The translations under genes were made by a program, and so were the position numbers. Shown in pieces: positions 36,907 to 45,216 of a stretch of 64,000 bases of DNA. The stretch spans positions 372,001-436,000 of the forward strand of contig NZ_OMPN01000001.1 in NCBI RefSeq assembly GCF_900291975.1, in the 5' to 3' direction. The DNA comes from Agathobaculum massiliense. Its GTDB lineage: Bacteria; Bacillota; Clostridia; Oscillospirales; Butyricicoccaceae. A model generated the notes under the pieces. The model made no database searches, had not been told where the DNA came from, and worked only from the letters and a program-made list of their open reading frames with translations. Numbering within the stretch: the first letter of the stretch is position 1; each line of letters begins with the position of its first letter.

Positions 36907-37398
36907 CTAGATCTGCTTCCTAATGTGGTCAAGCGCTCCCTTTTCCAGACGGGATACCTGCGCCTGCGAAATGTGGATCTCCTCCGCCACCTCCATCTGC
37001 GTCCGCCCCTCGAAAAAGCGCAGCCGGATGATGCGTTTCTCCCGCTCACTCAGGCTGTCGATCGCTTCGCGCAGCGCGATGCGGGCGAGCCAGTTCTCAT
37101 CGGTATTTTTATTGTCTCCCACCTGGTCCATCACACATACCGTGTCCGCGCCGTCATGAAAAACCGGCTCAAACAGGGACACCGGATCAAGAATCGCGTC
37201 AAGCGCGAATACCACCTCCTCCTTGGGTACGTCCATCGCCTTGGCCAGCTCCACGATATCCGGCTCGCGCTGGTGCTCGCGCATGAAGGCTTCCTTGGCC
37301 TGCAACGCCTTATAGGCGGTATCCCGAAGGCTGCGGGATACCCGCAGCGCGCTGTTGTCCCGCAGGTAGCGCCGGATTTCCCCTATAATCATCGGCAT
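36907..37398 (-). pseudogene. sigG: 3' part of sporulation sigma factor SigG, 5' part missing
   Basis: The 163-residue frame aligns with SigG from the middle of region 2 to the C-terminus: MPMIIGEIRRYLRDNSALRV, SRSLRDTAYKALQAKE, FALDAILDPVSLFEPVF, and the region 4 helix TQMEVAEEIHISQAQVSRLE. From memory of Bacillus SigG (about 260 residues), identity begins at the P-M of YAVPMIIGEI, so roughly 95-100 N-terminal residues, including most core-binding and -10-melting parts, are absent. There is no RBS before the ATG. Just 22 bp upstream the coding strand runs into the stop of a large serine recombinase. The missing part is nowhere in this window. It may be an element-split gene (skin-like), one side of an inversion, or a relic; I list it as broken because it cannot work as it stands. 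Confidence 0.8.
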
Positions 37399-37420
37399 GA
37401 ACGTACAAAGGAGAAAACAG

Positions 37421-38797
37421 CTATCCCGCTACCGTTCCGTATCCGCTGGCGCCCTCAATGGCATAATATATTTCGACCTTGCCGTTTTGCAGCACGATCT
37501 TTTCCACGCAGGCGCGTATCAGCGCCTGCCGCTCCTCACCGGCCAGGCTGTCCCAACAGGCGCCGATGGTATATAACGCCCGCCGCGCTTCCTCATCCTC
37601 CCGCCGCTGCTCCTGCCGCTGCGCGGCGGAAAGCGCCTGCTCGGCCCGTTCCCGCTCTTTTTTGACGCGCTCGATCGATTCGCGCAGCGTATCGTCCTCC
37701 GCGTCGGCATACAGCTCGTACAGGCGGCGCAGCTTGCGCTGGACCCGCTCCAGCGTCCGGCGGCACTCTGCCGCATCCCCCTGCCGTTGGCGTGGCACCG
37801 ACGGCTGCGCGGACAGCCTCGCCAGATCGCGTATGACAATCGCCTCCACCTCGCGCGCCATCACCCCCCGATTCGGACAGGCGGCATCATGCACCAGATG
37901 GGGCTTGGACTTATCCCGTGAGTAGCAGACCAGCTTATCCCCCGCGTTGCCCCATTTCTGATAGCGCATTTTAGCGCCGCAGTGTCCGCAGACCAGTAGG
38001 CCGGCCAGCAGCTTGCCCGCCCCCGCAGCGCGCGGCCGGTTGGGGCGGTGCAGCCGGCGCTGCGCTCGCGCAAAGGTTTCGCGGTCAATAAGCGGCTCAT
38101 GCCGCCCCGCGTAGCGCTCGCCTTTATAGACGATCACGCCTGTGTTGCTCTCCCGATCCAATATCTGCCGCACCAGATGCTCGTATTTCAGCCCCAACTC
38201 GCGCGCGATGCGTCCGGCCGACTGGCCCTCCAGATACCGCGCGTAGATCTCACGTACGGTATCCGCATCGCTGTTGGGAACCAGGATGCCCTTCCCCGCG
38301 TCGTAATCATATCCAAACGGTATTTTGCCGCCGCCCGGCCAGAAGCCCTGCTTGACGCGCTCGACCATGCCCATACGGGTGCGCAGAAAGATGTTCTCTC
38401 GTTCGAGCTGAGCAAATGCGGACAGAATACCGATCATCGCGCGCCCATACGGACTGCCGGTATCAATATTTTCATTGATCGATACAAAGTCCACCCCATG
38501 TGGCAGAAAAACGTCCTCAATCAGGTAAAGCGTGTCTTTCTGGCTTCGGCTCAGGCGGTCAAGCTTGTAGACAACGACGCGCTCGACCGCGCCGGCGCGG
38601 ATTTCCTCCACCAACTCGGTAACGGCCGGCCGTGTCAGGTTTGAGCCGGAAAAACCGCCGTCCACATACCGACGGAAGCGGGTGATCCCTTTCATCCGGC
38701 AGTACGCTTCCAGTTTTTCGGCCTGCGCCGCGAGCGAGTATCCTTCGTCCGCCTGTGCTTCGGTCGATACGCGCAGATATAATGCGGTGTGTTTCAT
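37421..38797 (-). CDS. Large serine recombinase
   Basis: This 458-residue site-specific recombinase of the CisA/TnpX/phiC31-type class has the N-terminal resolvase domain with catalytic Ser11 in YLRVSTEAQADEGYSLAAQ, VYKLDRLSRSQKDTLYL and AFAQLERENIFLRTRMGM. The Recombinase domain follows (KIPFGYDYD to about residue 270), then a zinc ribbon (LLVCGHCGAKM ... LVCYS ... ACPN) and a long coiled coil (about 345-410, LERVQRKLRRLYELYADAED). Such enzymes cut and rejoin at att sites that usually flank their own gene. Its 3' end lies 22 bp from the sigG fragment, which suggests one att site is at that junction. It overlaps the 62-residue gene upstream by 4 bp (ATGA). Confidence 0.93.
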   Translation of the reverse strand: MKHTALYLRVSTEAQADEGYSLAAQAEKLEAYCRMKGITRFRRYVDGGFSGSNLTRPAVTELVEEIRAGAVERVVVYKLDRLSRSQKDTLYLIEDVFLPHGVDFVSINENIDTGSPYGRAMIGILSAFAQLERENIFLRTRMGMVERVKQGFWPGGGKIPFGYDYDAGKGILVPNSDADTVREIYARYLEGQSAGRIARELGLKYEHLVRQILDRESNTGVIVYKGERYAGRHEPLIDRETFARAQRRLHRPNRPRAAGAGKLLAGLLVCGHCGAKMRYQKWGNAGDKLVCYSRDKSKPHLVHDAACPNRGVMAREVEAIVIRDLARLSAQPSVPRQRQGDAAECRRTLERVQRKLRRLYELYADAEDDTLRESIERVKKERERAEQALSAAQRQEQRREDEEARRALYTIGACWDSLAGEERQALIRACVEKIVLQNGKVEIYYAIEGASGYGTVAG

Positions 38798-38982
38798 GAA
38801 ATATCCTTTCCAAGACCGCGTTCCTCCGCTTCCAGTATAGCAGAGGGCGGCGGCTCCGGCAACGGAAGTTCCTGCCGGAAGCGCGCCTCGCGCAGCAGCA
38901 TGCCGATCCCTTCCTGGTCAAGCAGCAGCGGCGGCAGCACACCGTGAAGCCGCTTCCCGTTCAAATAACGCACCACGCGCAT
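38794..38982 (-). CDS. Small protein coupled to the recombinase
   Basis: This 62-residue protein opens MRVVRYLNGKRLHGVLPPLL, with a Pro-rich middle (ELPLPEPPPSA). I do not recognise it. Its stop overlaps the recombinase start, so the two are co-translated, and its RBS AAAGGAGGTG is strong. In recombinase elements such a partner could be a directionality factor, but nothing in the sequence proves it. Confidence 0.6.
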   Translation of the reverse strand: MRVVRYLNGKRLHGVLPPLLLDQEGIGMLLREARFRQELPLPEPPPSAILEAEERGLGKDIS

Positions 38983-39069
38983 GCGGACCACCTCCTTTCC
39001 CCTTTATTCTGCCCAGGTTTGCCCTTTTGCAACCGTTCGGACGCTCTTCCAAACCGCTCCACAAAGTAA

Positions 39070-39087
39070 CCAAAATATACCCAAAAT
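39070..39087. promoter_or_regulatory. Tandem CCAAAAT repeat, 11-bp period
   Basis: CCAAAAT at 39070-39076 and 39081-39087 are on one helix face, between the divergent pta and recombinase-unit genes and 6 bp upstream of the pta -35. Possible activator site; short, so it may be chance. Confidence 0.3.
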
Positions 39088-39092
39088 AACAC

Positions 39093-39122
39093 TTGTAGAA
39101 GTATCAGCATTGGGTGTATAAT
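39093..39122 (+). promoter_or_regulatory. pta promoter
   Basis: -35 TTGTAG (39093-39098) and -10 TATAAT (39117-39122) have an 18-bp spacer. Confidence 0.6.
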
Positions 39123-39174
39123 GAGGTATCGGAACTGTTTGACAGACGAACAAAAATTTAGAGGAGAATGCATC

Positions 39175-40149
39175 ATGTTTGAAAATCTGATTGCCACGCT
39201 CAAGGCCGACAAGCGTAAAATCGTATTCACCGAGGGGCCGGACCCCCGCATTCTGGAAGCCGCCTCCCGCCTGAAGAAAGACGGCCTGCTGGATTCTATC
39301 CTGGTCGGCAATGTGGACGAAGTCAAGTCCGCCGCTGCCGCAGGCGGTTTTGACATCGAGGGCATGGAAATCATCGACCCTGCGGCTTATCCGGAAATGG
39401 ACGCGATGGTCGCCAGGATGGTCGAGCTGCGCAAGGGCAAGATGACCGAGGAGCAGTGCCGCGCAGCGCTTTCCAAGGGCAATTATTTCGGCACCATGCT
39501 GGTCAAGCTGGGCAAGGCAGACGCCCTGCTCGGCGGCGCTACTTATTCGACTGCGGACACCGTCCGCCCCGCTCTGCAGATCATCAAGACCAAGCCGGGC
39601 AACAAGATCGTATCCTCCTGCTTCATCCTGCGCCGCGACGGCAAGGATGGCGGCGACGAGTTGTACGCGATGGGCGACTGCGCGATCAATATCAATCCGA
39701 GCGAGGACGATCTGATGGAAATCGCCATTGAAACTGCAAAAACCGCCAAGGCGTTCGGTATCGACCCCAAGGTGGCCATGCTATCCTACTCGACCAAAGG
39801 CTCCGGCAAGGGCGAAACGGTTGATATGATGAAGAATGCAACCGAAAAAACTAAAGCGGCTGCGCCTGATCTCGCGGTAGACGGCGAGCTGCAGTTCGAC
39901 GCCGCGTTCTCCCCTGTCGTTGCGGCGACCAAGTGCAAGGGCTCTCCGGTTGCCGGCCAGGCCAACACCTTTATTTTCCCTGATATCAACGCGGGCAACA
40001 TTGGCTACAAAATCGCCCAGCGTCTGGGCGGCTTCGAGGCCTACGGCCCGATTCTGCAGGGTCTGAACGCGCCGATCAACGATCTGTCCCGCGGCTGTAA
40101 CGCGGATGAGGTCTATCAGATGGCGATCATCACCGCCGGCCTGAAATAA
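39175..40149 (+). CDS. pta: Phosphate acetyltransferase
   Basis: This 324-residue enzyme interconverts acetyl-CoA and acetyl phosphate in acetate formation. Motifs include KIVFTEGPDPRILEAASRLK, KGNYFGTMLVKLGKADALLG, and SPVAGQANTFIFPDINAGNIGYKIAQRLGG. Length fits the short PTA class. ATG 39175 follows GAGGAG. No acetate kinase is adjacent; a terminator follows. Confidence 0.93.
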   Translation: MFENLIATLKADKRKIVFTEGPDPRILEAASRLKKDGLLDSILVGNVDEVKSAAAAGGFDIEGMEIIDPAAYPEMDAMVARMVELRKGKMTEEQCRAALSKGNYFGTMLVKLGKADALLGGATYSTADTVRPALQIIKTKPGNKIVSSCFILRRDGKDGGDELYAMGDCAININPSEDDLMEIAIETAKTAKAFGIDPKVAMLSYSTKGSGKGETVDMMKNATEKTKAAAPDLAVDGELQFDAAFSPVVAATKCKGSPVAGQANTFIFPDINAGNIGYKIAQRLGGFEAYGPILQGLNAPINDLSRGCNADEVYQMAIITAGLK

Positions 40150-40178
40150 CCCGACACCGCACGGCAAACATCAAGCAA

Positions 40179-40208
40179 AAAAGGACTGACCAGCCGGTCA
40201 GTCCTTTT
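40179..40208. terminator. Bidirectional terminator
   Basis: A 13-bp stem, AAAAGGACTGACC / GGTCAGTCCTTTT, with AGCC loop lies between pta and the convergent permease gene. Confidence 0.9.
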
Positions 40209-41559
40209 CGTTTTCCTTTTGCGCCTGCGCACGCGCTTTCTGTGCGGCTTCCCGCCGCTCCTTTGCGCTGACCGGCGGGGCCTCCTCCCTGATCTCGACA
40301 AACGCCCGCGTTTCCGGATCGAGACGTTTTGGCCCACGGTAAGCATTGGTGTCAACCGAAAGGCCGCGTTTTCTCAACAGGTTATTGACCGCCTCGGTCG
40401 CCATCGTATACAGTACGGCGAACAGCGGCACGCCGACCGCCATCCCCACAAAGCCGAACACACCGCCGAACACAAGGATCGCAAACATGACCCAGAAGCT
40501 CGACAGGCCAGTGGAATTGCCCAGTATTTTCGGCCCCAGGATATTCCCGTCAAACTGCTGGAGCGCCAGGATGAACAGCACAAAATATACCGCCTGCACC
40601 GGACTGATGACCATGATCAGGATGGTACTCGGCACCGCCCCGATAAACGGGCCAAAAAACGGGATGATATTGGTCACGCCGATAATGACCGAAATCAGGA
40701 GCGCATACGACTGGTCCATCGTCATCAGCCCGAAACCCATCAGGATGCGCAGCCCAGCAAAGCACAGCAGGCCGATGATGAGCGAATCAATCAGCTTGCC
40801 GGTGATGAACCCGCCGAATACACGGTGGATATAAGCAACACGCTTGATGATACGGTTGGCACGCTGGATGGAAAACAGGCTGTACAGCGTCTTTTTAGCC
40901 TGCGCGCAAAAGGTATCCTTGCTGTTGAGGATATAAAGCGCGATGATAATGCCGATCAGCAGGTCGAACAGGACGGAAACCGTCGTTACAACGCCGGTCA
41001 TCAGCGCGACTAGCTGCGGCAGCGCGCTGTTCTGCACCCAGTCGACGACCTGTGTGGAGAACTGCTCATACAACTGTAGAAAATTCCGTTCGATCACCGG
41101 ATTGTCTTTCAGCAGCGACGCGACCCAAGTTGATATCTCGTCCAGATAGGTATCCATGGATTCCAGCAGGGAGAACACGCTTACGATCAGCTGCGGCAGC
41201 ACCATCCACAGCAGCACGCCCACGACCGCAAGACCAATCAGCAGGGACAGGATGCTGCAAAGCCCCTTGGCGATCTGCGTCCCCCGTTTCATCCGCTGCG
41301 CCAGCTTGGGCTGCAGCACGCGGTACAGACCGTTGAATACCGGCATCAGAAGGTATGCCATCACAAAGCCGTAGATAAACGGGCTCAGAATGCCGAGCAG
41401 CTTTTTGATCATGCGCCAGATGATCGGCAGCCAGCCTAGAAAATAAAAAACAAGCACACTGGAAACGATCACGCAGAACGCCGTTAAGCCCCACTGGAAA
41501 TAGTGGGGCTGATTCTGCGCTTCCGTCCTATGATGTTCTGTTGGTTCCTGCACGGACAC
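40198..41559 (-). CDS. AI-2E family transporter
   Basis: This 453-residue membrane protein has about eight helices in the AI-2E/PerM pattern, with PVFNGLYRVLQPKLAQRM near the first helices and the conserved FFGPFIGAVPSTILIM and NILGPKILGNSTGLSSFWVM blocks. Members export AI-2 or act as Na+/H+ antiporters. The C-terminal 60 residues are charged and soluble. It is the last gene of a four-gene leftward operon. Start GTG 41559 follows GGAGAGGAG. Confidence 0.9.
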   Translation of the reverse strand: MSVQEPTEHHRTEAQNQPHYFQWGLTAFCVIVSSVLVFYFLGWLPIIWRMIKKLLGILSPFIYGFVMAYLLMPVFNGLYRVLQPKLAQRMKRGTQIAKGLCSILSLLIGLAVVGVLLWMVLPQLIVSVFSLLESMDTYLDEISTWVASLLKDNPVIERNFLQLYEQFSTQVVDWVQNSALPQLVALMTGVVTTVSVLFDLLIGIIIALYILNSKDTFCAQAKKTLYSLFSIQRANRIIKRVAYIHRVFGGFITGKLIDSLIIGLLCFAGLRILMGFGLMTMDQSYALLISVIIGVTNIIPFFGPFIGAVPSTILIMVISPVQAVYFVLFILALQQFDGNILGPKILGNSTGLSSFWVMFAILVFGGVFGFVGMAVGVPLFAVLYTMATEAVNNLLRKRGLSVDTNAYRGPKRLDPETRAFVEIREEAPPVSAKERREAAQKARAQAQKENEKD

Positions 41560-41587
41560 GCTCCTCTCCTATCCTTCCGGCCGCTGG

Positions 41588-41890
41588 TTATTCTTCATCA
41601 TCAAAGAAAATACGCCAGAACAAGTACATCCAGGTCGCAGCAAACGCGACGAACAAGACACCCCGAAACTTTTTGAAGAACTTTGCAAAGCAGGCACCGA
41701 GCCACAGCCCGAACGACAGCATGCAGATCTTGAATACCGCGAAATCAAACATCGAGAACCCCTGCGCCTTGGACACCGCGTGGTCCGTCCAACGGGCCGC
41801 ACAGTCGCGCGCATCGTTCGCATAGCCAAGCACCTGATTGGCGCGGCTGCGCAACGCCTCACGGTCGATGGAATCCAGATAATTTTTCAT
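41588..41890 (-). CDS. Small membrane protein of unknown function
   Basis: This 100-residue protein has a soluble helical N-terminal half (NYLDSIDREALRSRANQVLG) and two hydrophobic segments (about 52-70 and 77-95), ending FFDDEE. No family recognised. It lies between the exonuclease and AI-2E permease genes on one strand, with gaps of 36 and 28 bp. Confidence 0.65.
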   Translation of the reverse strand: MKNYLDSIDREALRSRANQVLGYANDARDCAARWTDHAVSKAQGFSMFDFAVFKICMLSFGLWLGACFAKFFKKFRGVLFVAFAATWMYLFWRIFFDDEE

Positions 41891-41926
41891 AGCTTTTCTC
41901 TCCTTTTGACAAATATGTGAAACCGG

Positions 41927-42544
41927 TCACACCGTATTTTCGATTCGTATATCCTTTGCGATGCTGCAGGGCGTCGTCCCCATGGACGAGATCCGGCCCA
42001 GCCGCATCCCGATCTTCGCCGCGAGCGCATCCGCGTCCGTGCTCCCCGTTTCCTGCAGCGCCGCCTGCAGAATCCAGCCGGCCGCCCGTGCATCCGAGCA
42101 TGCCTCGTGATGATTCAGCTCAATACCGAGCGCTGCGGATACCGTATCCAGTTTATGATTTTTCAGCGCCGGCCATACGCGCCGGGCCACCTTTACCGTA
42201 CAGATATAGCGGCACTCCGGCGCCGACAGCTGGTAATGGCTCAGGCATGCGCACAGCACCGCCGTATCAAACATCGCGTTATGGCAGACCAGAACACTAC
42301 CCTCCGCCTCCTGCGCCACTGTGTTCCAAACCATATCAAACGCCGGCGCGTCTGCCACCATGCGTTCCTTGATATGGTTGACCCTGACATTGCCCCAGTG
42401 GAACTTCCCAACGCAAGCGGGCGGCTTGATAAGCGATACCTGCTCACGGATCAGGCTGCGATCCTCAAACACCGCCACGCCAAGCGCGCAGGCGCTGAGC
42501 GGGGAAGCGTTTCCTGTTTCAAAATCGAGCGCAACATACCTCAT
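41927..42544 (-). CDS. DnaQ-like 3'-5' exonuclease
   Basis: This 205-residue DEDDh exonuclease has Exo I YVALDFETGNASPLSACALG, Exo II LVCHNAMFDTAVL, and Exo III NHHEACSDARAAG with the final H and D. It resembles stand-alone epsilon-subunit-like nucleases that trim DNA or RNA. Its start overlaps the upstream DUF2461 stop (ATGA). Confidence 0.9.
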   Translation of the reverse strand: MRYVALDFETGNASPLSACALGVAVFEDRSLIREQVSLIKPPACVGKFHWGNVRVNHIKERMVADAPAFDMVWNTVAQEAEGSVLVCHNAMFDTAVLCACLSHYQLSAPECRYICTVKVARRVWPALKNHKLDTVSAALGIELNHHEACSDARAAGWILQAALQETGSTDADALAAKIGMRLGRISSMGTTPCSIAKDIRIENTV

Positions 42545-43242
42545 TCGAGCGCCTCCCGCGGTGCGGCGCCCGCTCTTTCCTTTGCTGCGAGCAGGAAACG
42601 GTACAGCGGCGCGAGCCGGCGCATGGTATCCACCATCGGCCCGACAAACGCCCCGTCCAACACGGGGGAGAAGTCGTTTGTTTCCCGAAAGTCCACACCA
42701 ATCTCTTTCCGGTTCAACCAGGTCTGGTAGGCGGGCTTTGCATCCGGAAATTTCGGACGCTTATACAATTCCCCATCCAGCCGCACCTGCGGGCAGGCGC
42801 GGACCGCTTCATACGCCTCCAGAAACAGCTTATCCTCTTTCAGAATCATCTCACGCAGCGCCTCCATCTCGCCTTTCCCCCAAGCGCCCCAGCAGCCAAA
42901 GCCCCAGAACTCCGGATGAATTTCGAAATAATAGCACGGCACGGACTCATGCTCCCGACGCGGGCGGCGGAAAAACATCCACATATTCGCGCGGTAAAGC
43001 GTCTTATCCTTGGTATAGCGGGTATCGCGCCGTACACGCGATACCATGCGCGAGGGCGTGACCACAAACAGCGGGTCGATCTCCAGCATGGCTGGGGTCA
43101 TCTCCGCGATCAATTCATGAAATGGCTGGATCGCCAGCCGTTTGATCTCTTCTTTATGCGATTCGTAAAATTCTCTGCTGTTTTGCAGACGGTTGAGCTG
43201 CAGCAGGTCGATGCCCGCGGCAGGAAAGCCTGTGAATGCCAT
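42541..43242 (-). CDS. DUF2461 family protein
   Basis: This 233-residue protein has the conserved DUF2461 features: NRLQNSREFYESHKEEIKRL, the RVRRDTRYTKDKTLYRANMW block, and YYFEIHPEFWGFGCWGAWGK. Function is unknown. ATG 43242 was chosen for the upstream AAAGGTGG and the family start at AFTGFP; further upstream starts lack an RBS. First gene of the operon with the exonuclease. Confidence 0.85.
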   Translation of the reverse strand: MAFTGFPAAGIDLLQLNRLQNSREFYESHKEEIKRLAIQPFHELIAEMTPAMLEIDPLFVVTPSRMVSRVRRDTRYTKDKTLYRANMWMFFRRPRREHESVPCYYFEIHPEFWGFGCWGAWGKGEMEALREMILKEDKLFLEAYEAVRACPQVRLDGELYKRPKFPDAKPAYQTWLNRKEIGVDFRETNDFSPVLDGAFVGPMVDTMRRLAPLYRFLLAAKERAGAAPREALE

Positions 43243-43443
43243 GGAAAAGGGTACCACCTTTCTGCTTATCATTGTACCGCGTTTTACCGGTTTCCGCAAC
43301 AGTATTTTGCAGACTTATCCCGCGTATGCCGCAAAATATTGTAGTCTGCAGCAGGCGGCGCTATCATCTTGCCCTGCCCCGCCGCTCCCCTCCTTGTTCC
43401 GGCCGTCTGCCCGGCTTTCCCGCCCTGGGCTGTGTACACACAG

Positions 43444-43472
43444 TGGACAAGCCGCCGGATTGGTGCTATAAT
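43444..43472 (+). promoter_or_regulatory. Promoter of the Lrp-aminotransferase operon
   Basis: -35 TGGACA (43444-43449) and -10 TATAAT (43467-43472) have a 17-bp spacer. Confidence 0.6.
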
Positions 43473-43508
43473 AAACCCAATCTTTATCTGAAACAGGAGG
43501 GCGTTATC

Positions 43509-44000
43509 ATGGAAAACCCTGAAAAATTGCTGGATCTGCTCAGCCAGGACGCACGCCTGACGCCGGCGCAGCTTGCCGCCATGACAGGCGCGACCGAAGC
43601 AGAGGTCGTTGACGCGGTCCGCACCTTTGAAAAAAACGATACCATTCTTGGTTATAAAACCGTTATCGACTGGGACAAGACCTCCAAGGAAAGCGTCACT
43701 GCATTGATTGAGGTCAAAATTACGCCGGAAAAAGGCATGGGCTTCGACGAGATCGCCCGCCAGATCTATTCCCATCATCAGGTAGAAAGCGTTTACCTGA
43801 TGTCGGGCGGCTTCGATCTGACGGTCATCATCAAGGACCGCACCATGCGCGAGGTTGCGCGCTTTGTCTCCGAGCAGCTCGCGCCGATGGAAAACGTCCT
43901 GTCCACCGGCACGCATTTCATCCTCAAGAAATACAAGGACTACGGTGTAGAATTCGACCCCTCCGATCGCGATAAAAGAGAGGTCATGATGGCATGGTAG
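43509..44000 (+). CDS. Lrp/AsnC family regulator
   Basis: This 163-residue protein has an N-terminal helix-turn-helix (SQDARLTPAQLAAMTGATEA) and a C-terminal RAM ligand domain (LIEVKITPEKGMGFDEIARQ, VYLMSGGFDLTVIIKDRTMR). It overlaps the aminotransferase by 7 bp; this pair is common in Clostridia and suggests amino-acid-responsive control of its partner. Confidence 0.9.
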   Translation: MENPEKLLDLLSQDARLTPAQLAAMTGATEAEVVDAVRTFEKNDTILGYKTVIDWDKTSKESVTALIEVKITPEKGMGFDEIARQIYSHHQVESVYLMSGGFDLTVIIKDRTMREVARFVSEQLAPMENVLSTGTHFILKKYKDYGVEFDPSDRDKREVMMAW

Positions 44001-45163
44001 ATTACGAGCAGCTGCTCTCCGACCGTGTCAAGATCGTAAAGCCCTCCGGCATCCGCCGCTTTTTTGACGCAGCGGCAGCCATGCCGGATGCGATCTCGCT
44101 CGGCGTCGGAGAGCCGGATTTCGAGACCCCGTGGCAGATTCGCCGCGCGGGCATTCAGTCCCTGGAAAAGGGACAGACGTTCTACACCTCCAACTGGGGC
44201 CTTGCCGAGCTGCGCAGCCAGATCGCGGGGTTGGCCCGCCGCAAATATCAGCTCTGCTATGACGCGGACAAGGAGATCCTCGTTACAGTCGGCGGTTCGG
44301 AGGCGATCGACAACGCCATCCGCGCGCTGGTCAACCCCGGCGACGAGGTACTCATCCCCGAGCCCAGCTTCGTCTGCTATACCCCGCTGACCCAGATGGC
44401 TGGCGGCACCCCTGTCCCCCTGCCGACGCTGGCGAAGGACCAGTTCAAGCTGACACCCGACCGCCTGCGCGCGGCAATCACGCCGCGCACCAAGCTGCTG
44501 ATCCTGCCGTATCCCAATAACCCAACCGGCGCGATCATGACGCGGGACGAACTGGAGGCCGTCGCCGCCGTGCTACGCGACACCAATATCATCGTCATTT
44601 CGGATGAGATTTACTGCAGCCTGACCTACGGCGCCGCGCCGCACGTCTGCTTTGCCGAGCTGGACGGGATGCGCGAGCGCACCATCGTTGTGGACGGCTT
44701 CTCCAAATCCTATGCGATGACCGGCTGGCGCCTTGGCTGGGCGATGGGTCCCAAGGAGCTGATGCGGCACATCTGCAAAATCCATCAGTTCGGCATCATG
44801 TCCGCGCCGACCACGGCGCAGTTCGCCGGCATCGAAGCCATCCGAACCGGCGAGGACGATATCGAACGCATGCGCACGCAGTATGACATCCGCCGCCGCT
44901 ACCTGTTGGGCGAGCTGCGCTCGATGGGGCTGACGTGCTTTGAGCCGCAGGGGGCGTTCTATGCGTTCCCTTCCATCGCCTCGACCGGCCTCTCCTCCGA
45001 GGCATTCTGCGAACGTCTGCTTCATGAGCAGCAGGTCGCCGTTGTACCCGGCAGCGCGTTCGGCAAAAGCGGCGATGGGCATGTTCGCATCTCCTATTCC
45101 TATTCCATGAACCATCTGCGCGAGGCCTGCTTCCGCATGCGGAAATTCCTGCAGTCTTTATAA
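43994..45163 (+). CDS. Class I/II aminotransferase
   Basis: This 389-residue PLP enzyme of fold type I has SLGVGEPDFETPWQIR, PYPNNPTGAIMTRDEL and the PLP-lysine segment VVDGFSKSYAMTGWRLGWA. It matches the aromatic/aspartate aminotransferase group (PatA/AspC-like); the exact amino acid is not determinable. It could supply the HisC activity missing from the visible his operon only in principle, since it lacks recognisable HisC features. Followed by a terminator. Confidence 0.88.
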   Translation: MVDYEQLLSDRVKIVKPSGIRRFFDAAAAMPDAISLGVGEPDFETPWQIRRAGIQSLEKGQTFYTSNWGLAELRSQIAGLARRKYQLCYDADKEILVTVGGSEAIDNAIRALVNPGDEVLIPEPSFVCYTPLTQMAGGTPVPLPTLAKDQFKLTPDRLRAAITPRTKLLILPYPNNPTGAIMTRDELEAVAAVLRDTNIIVISDEIYCSLTYGAAPHVCFAELDGMRERTIVVDGFSKSYAMTGWRLGWAMGPKELMRHICKIHQFGIMSAPTTAQFAGIEAIRTGEDDIERMRTQYDIRRRYLLGELRSMGLTCFEPQGAFYAFPSIASTGLSSEAFCERLLHEQQVAVVPGSAFGKSGDGHVRISYSYSMNHLREACFRMRKFLQSL

Positions 45164-45180
45164 TTCCCATCTGCGCACAG

Positions 45181-45213
45181 AAAACGGACCGCCCTTTTGG
45201 GGCAGTCCGTTTT
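45181..45213. terminator. Bidirectional terminator
   Basis: The outer stem AAAACGGAC / GTCCGTTTT with an inner GCCC / GGGC pairing lies between the aminotransferase and the convergent membrane-protein gene. Confidence 0.8.
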
Positions 45214-45216
45214 GCG

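Noticed and set aside
38983-39120. sigG 5' fragment next to the other side of the recombinase unit
   Set aside because: I read all frames between the recombinase unit and pta; none encodes SigG region 1.2-2.3.
43994-45163. Aminotransferase as the missing HisC
   Set aside because: Its motifs fit the aspartate/aromatic group, it is paired with an Lrp regulator and lies 13 kb from the his operon.
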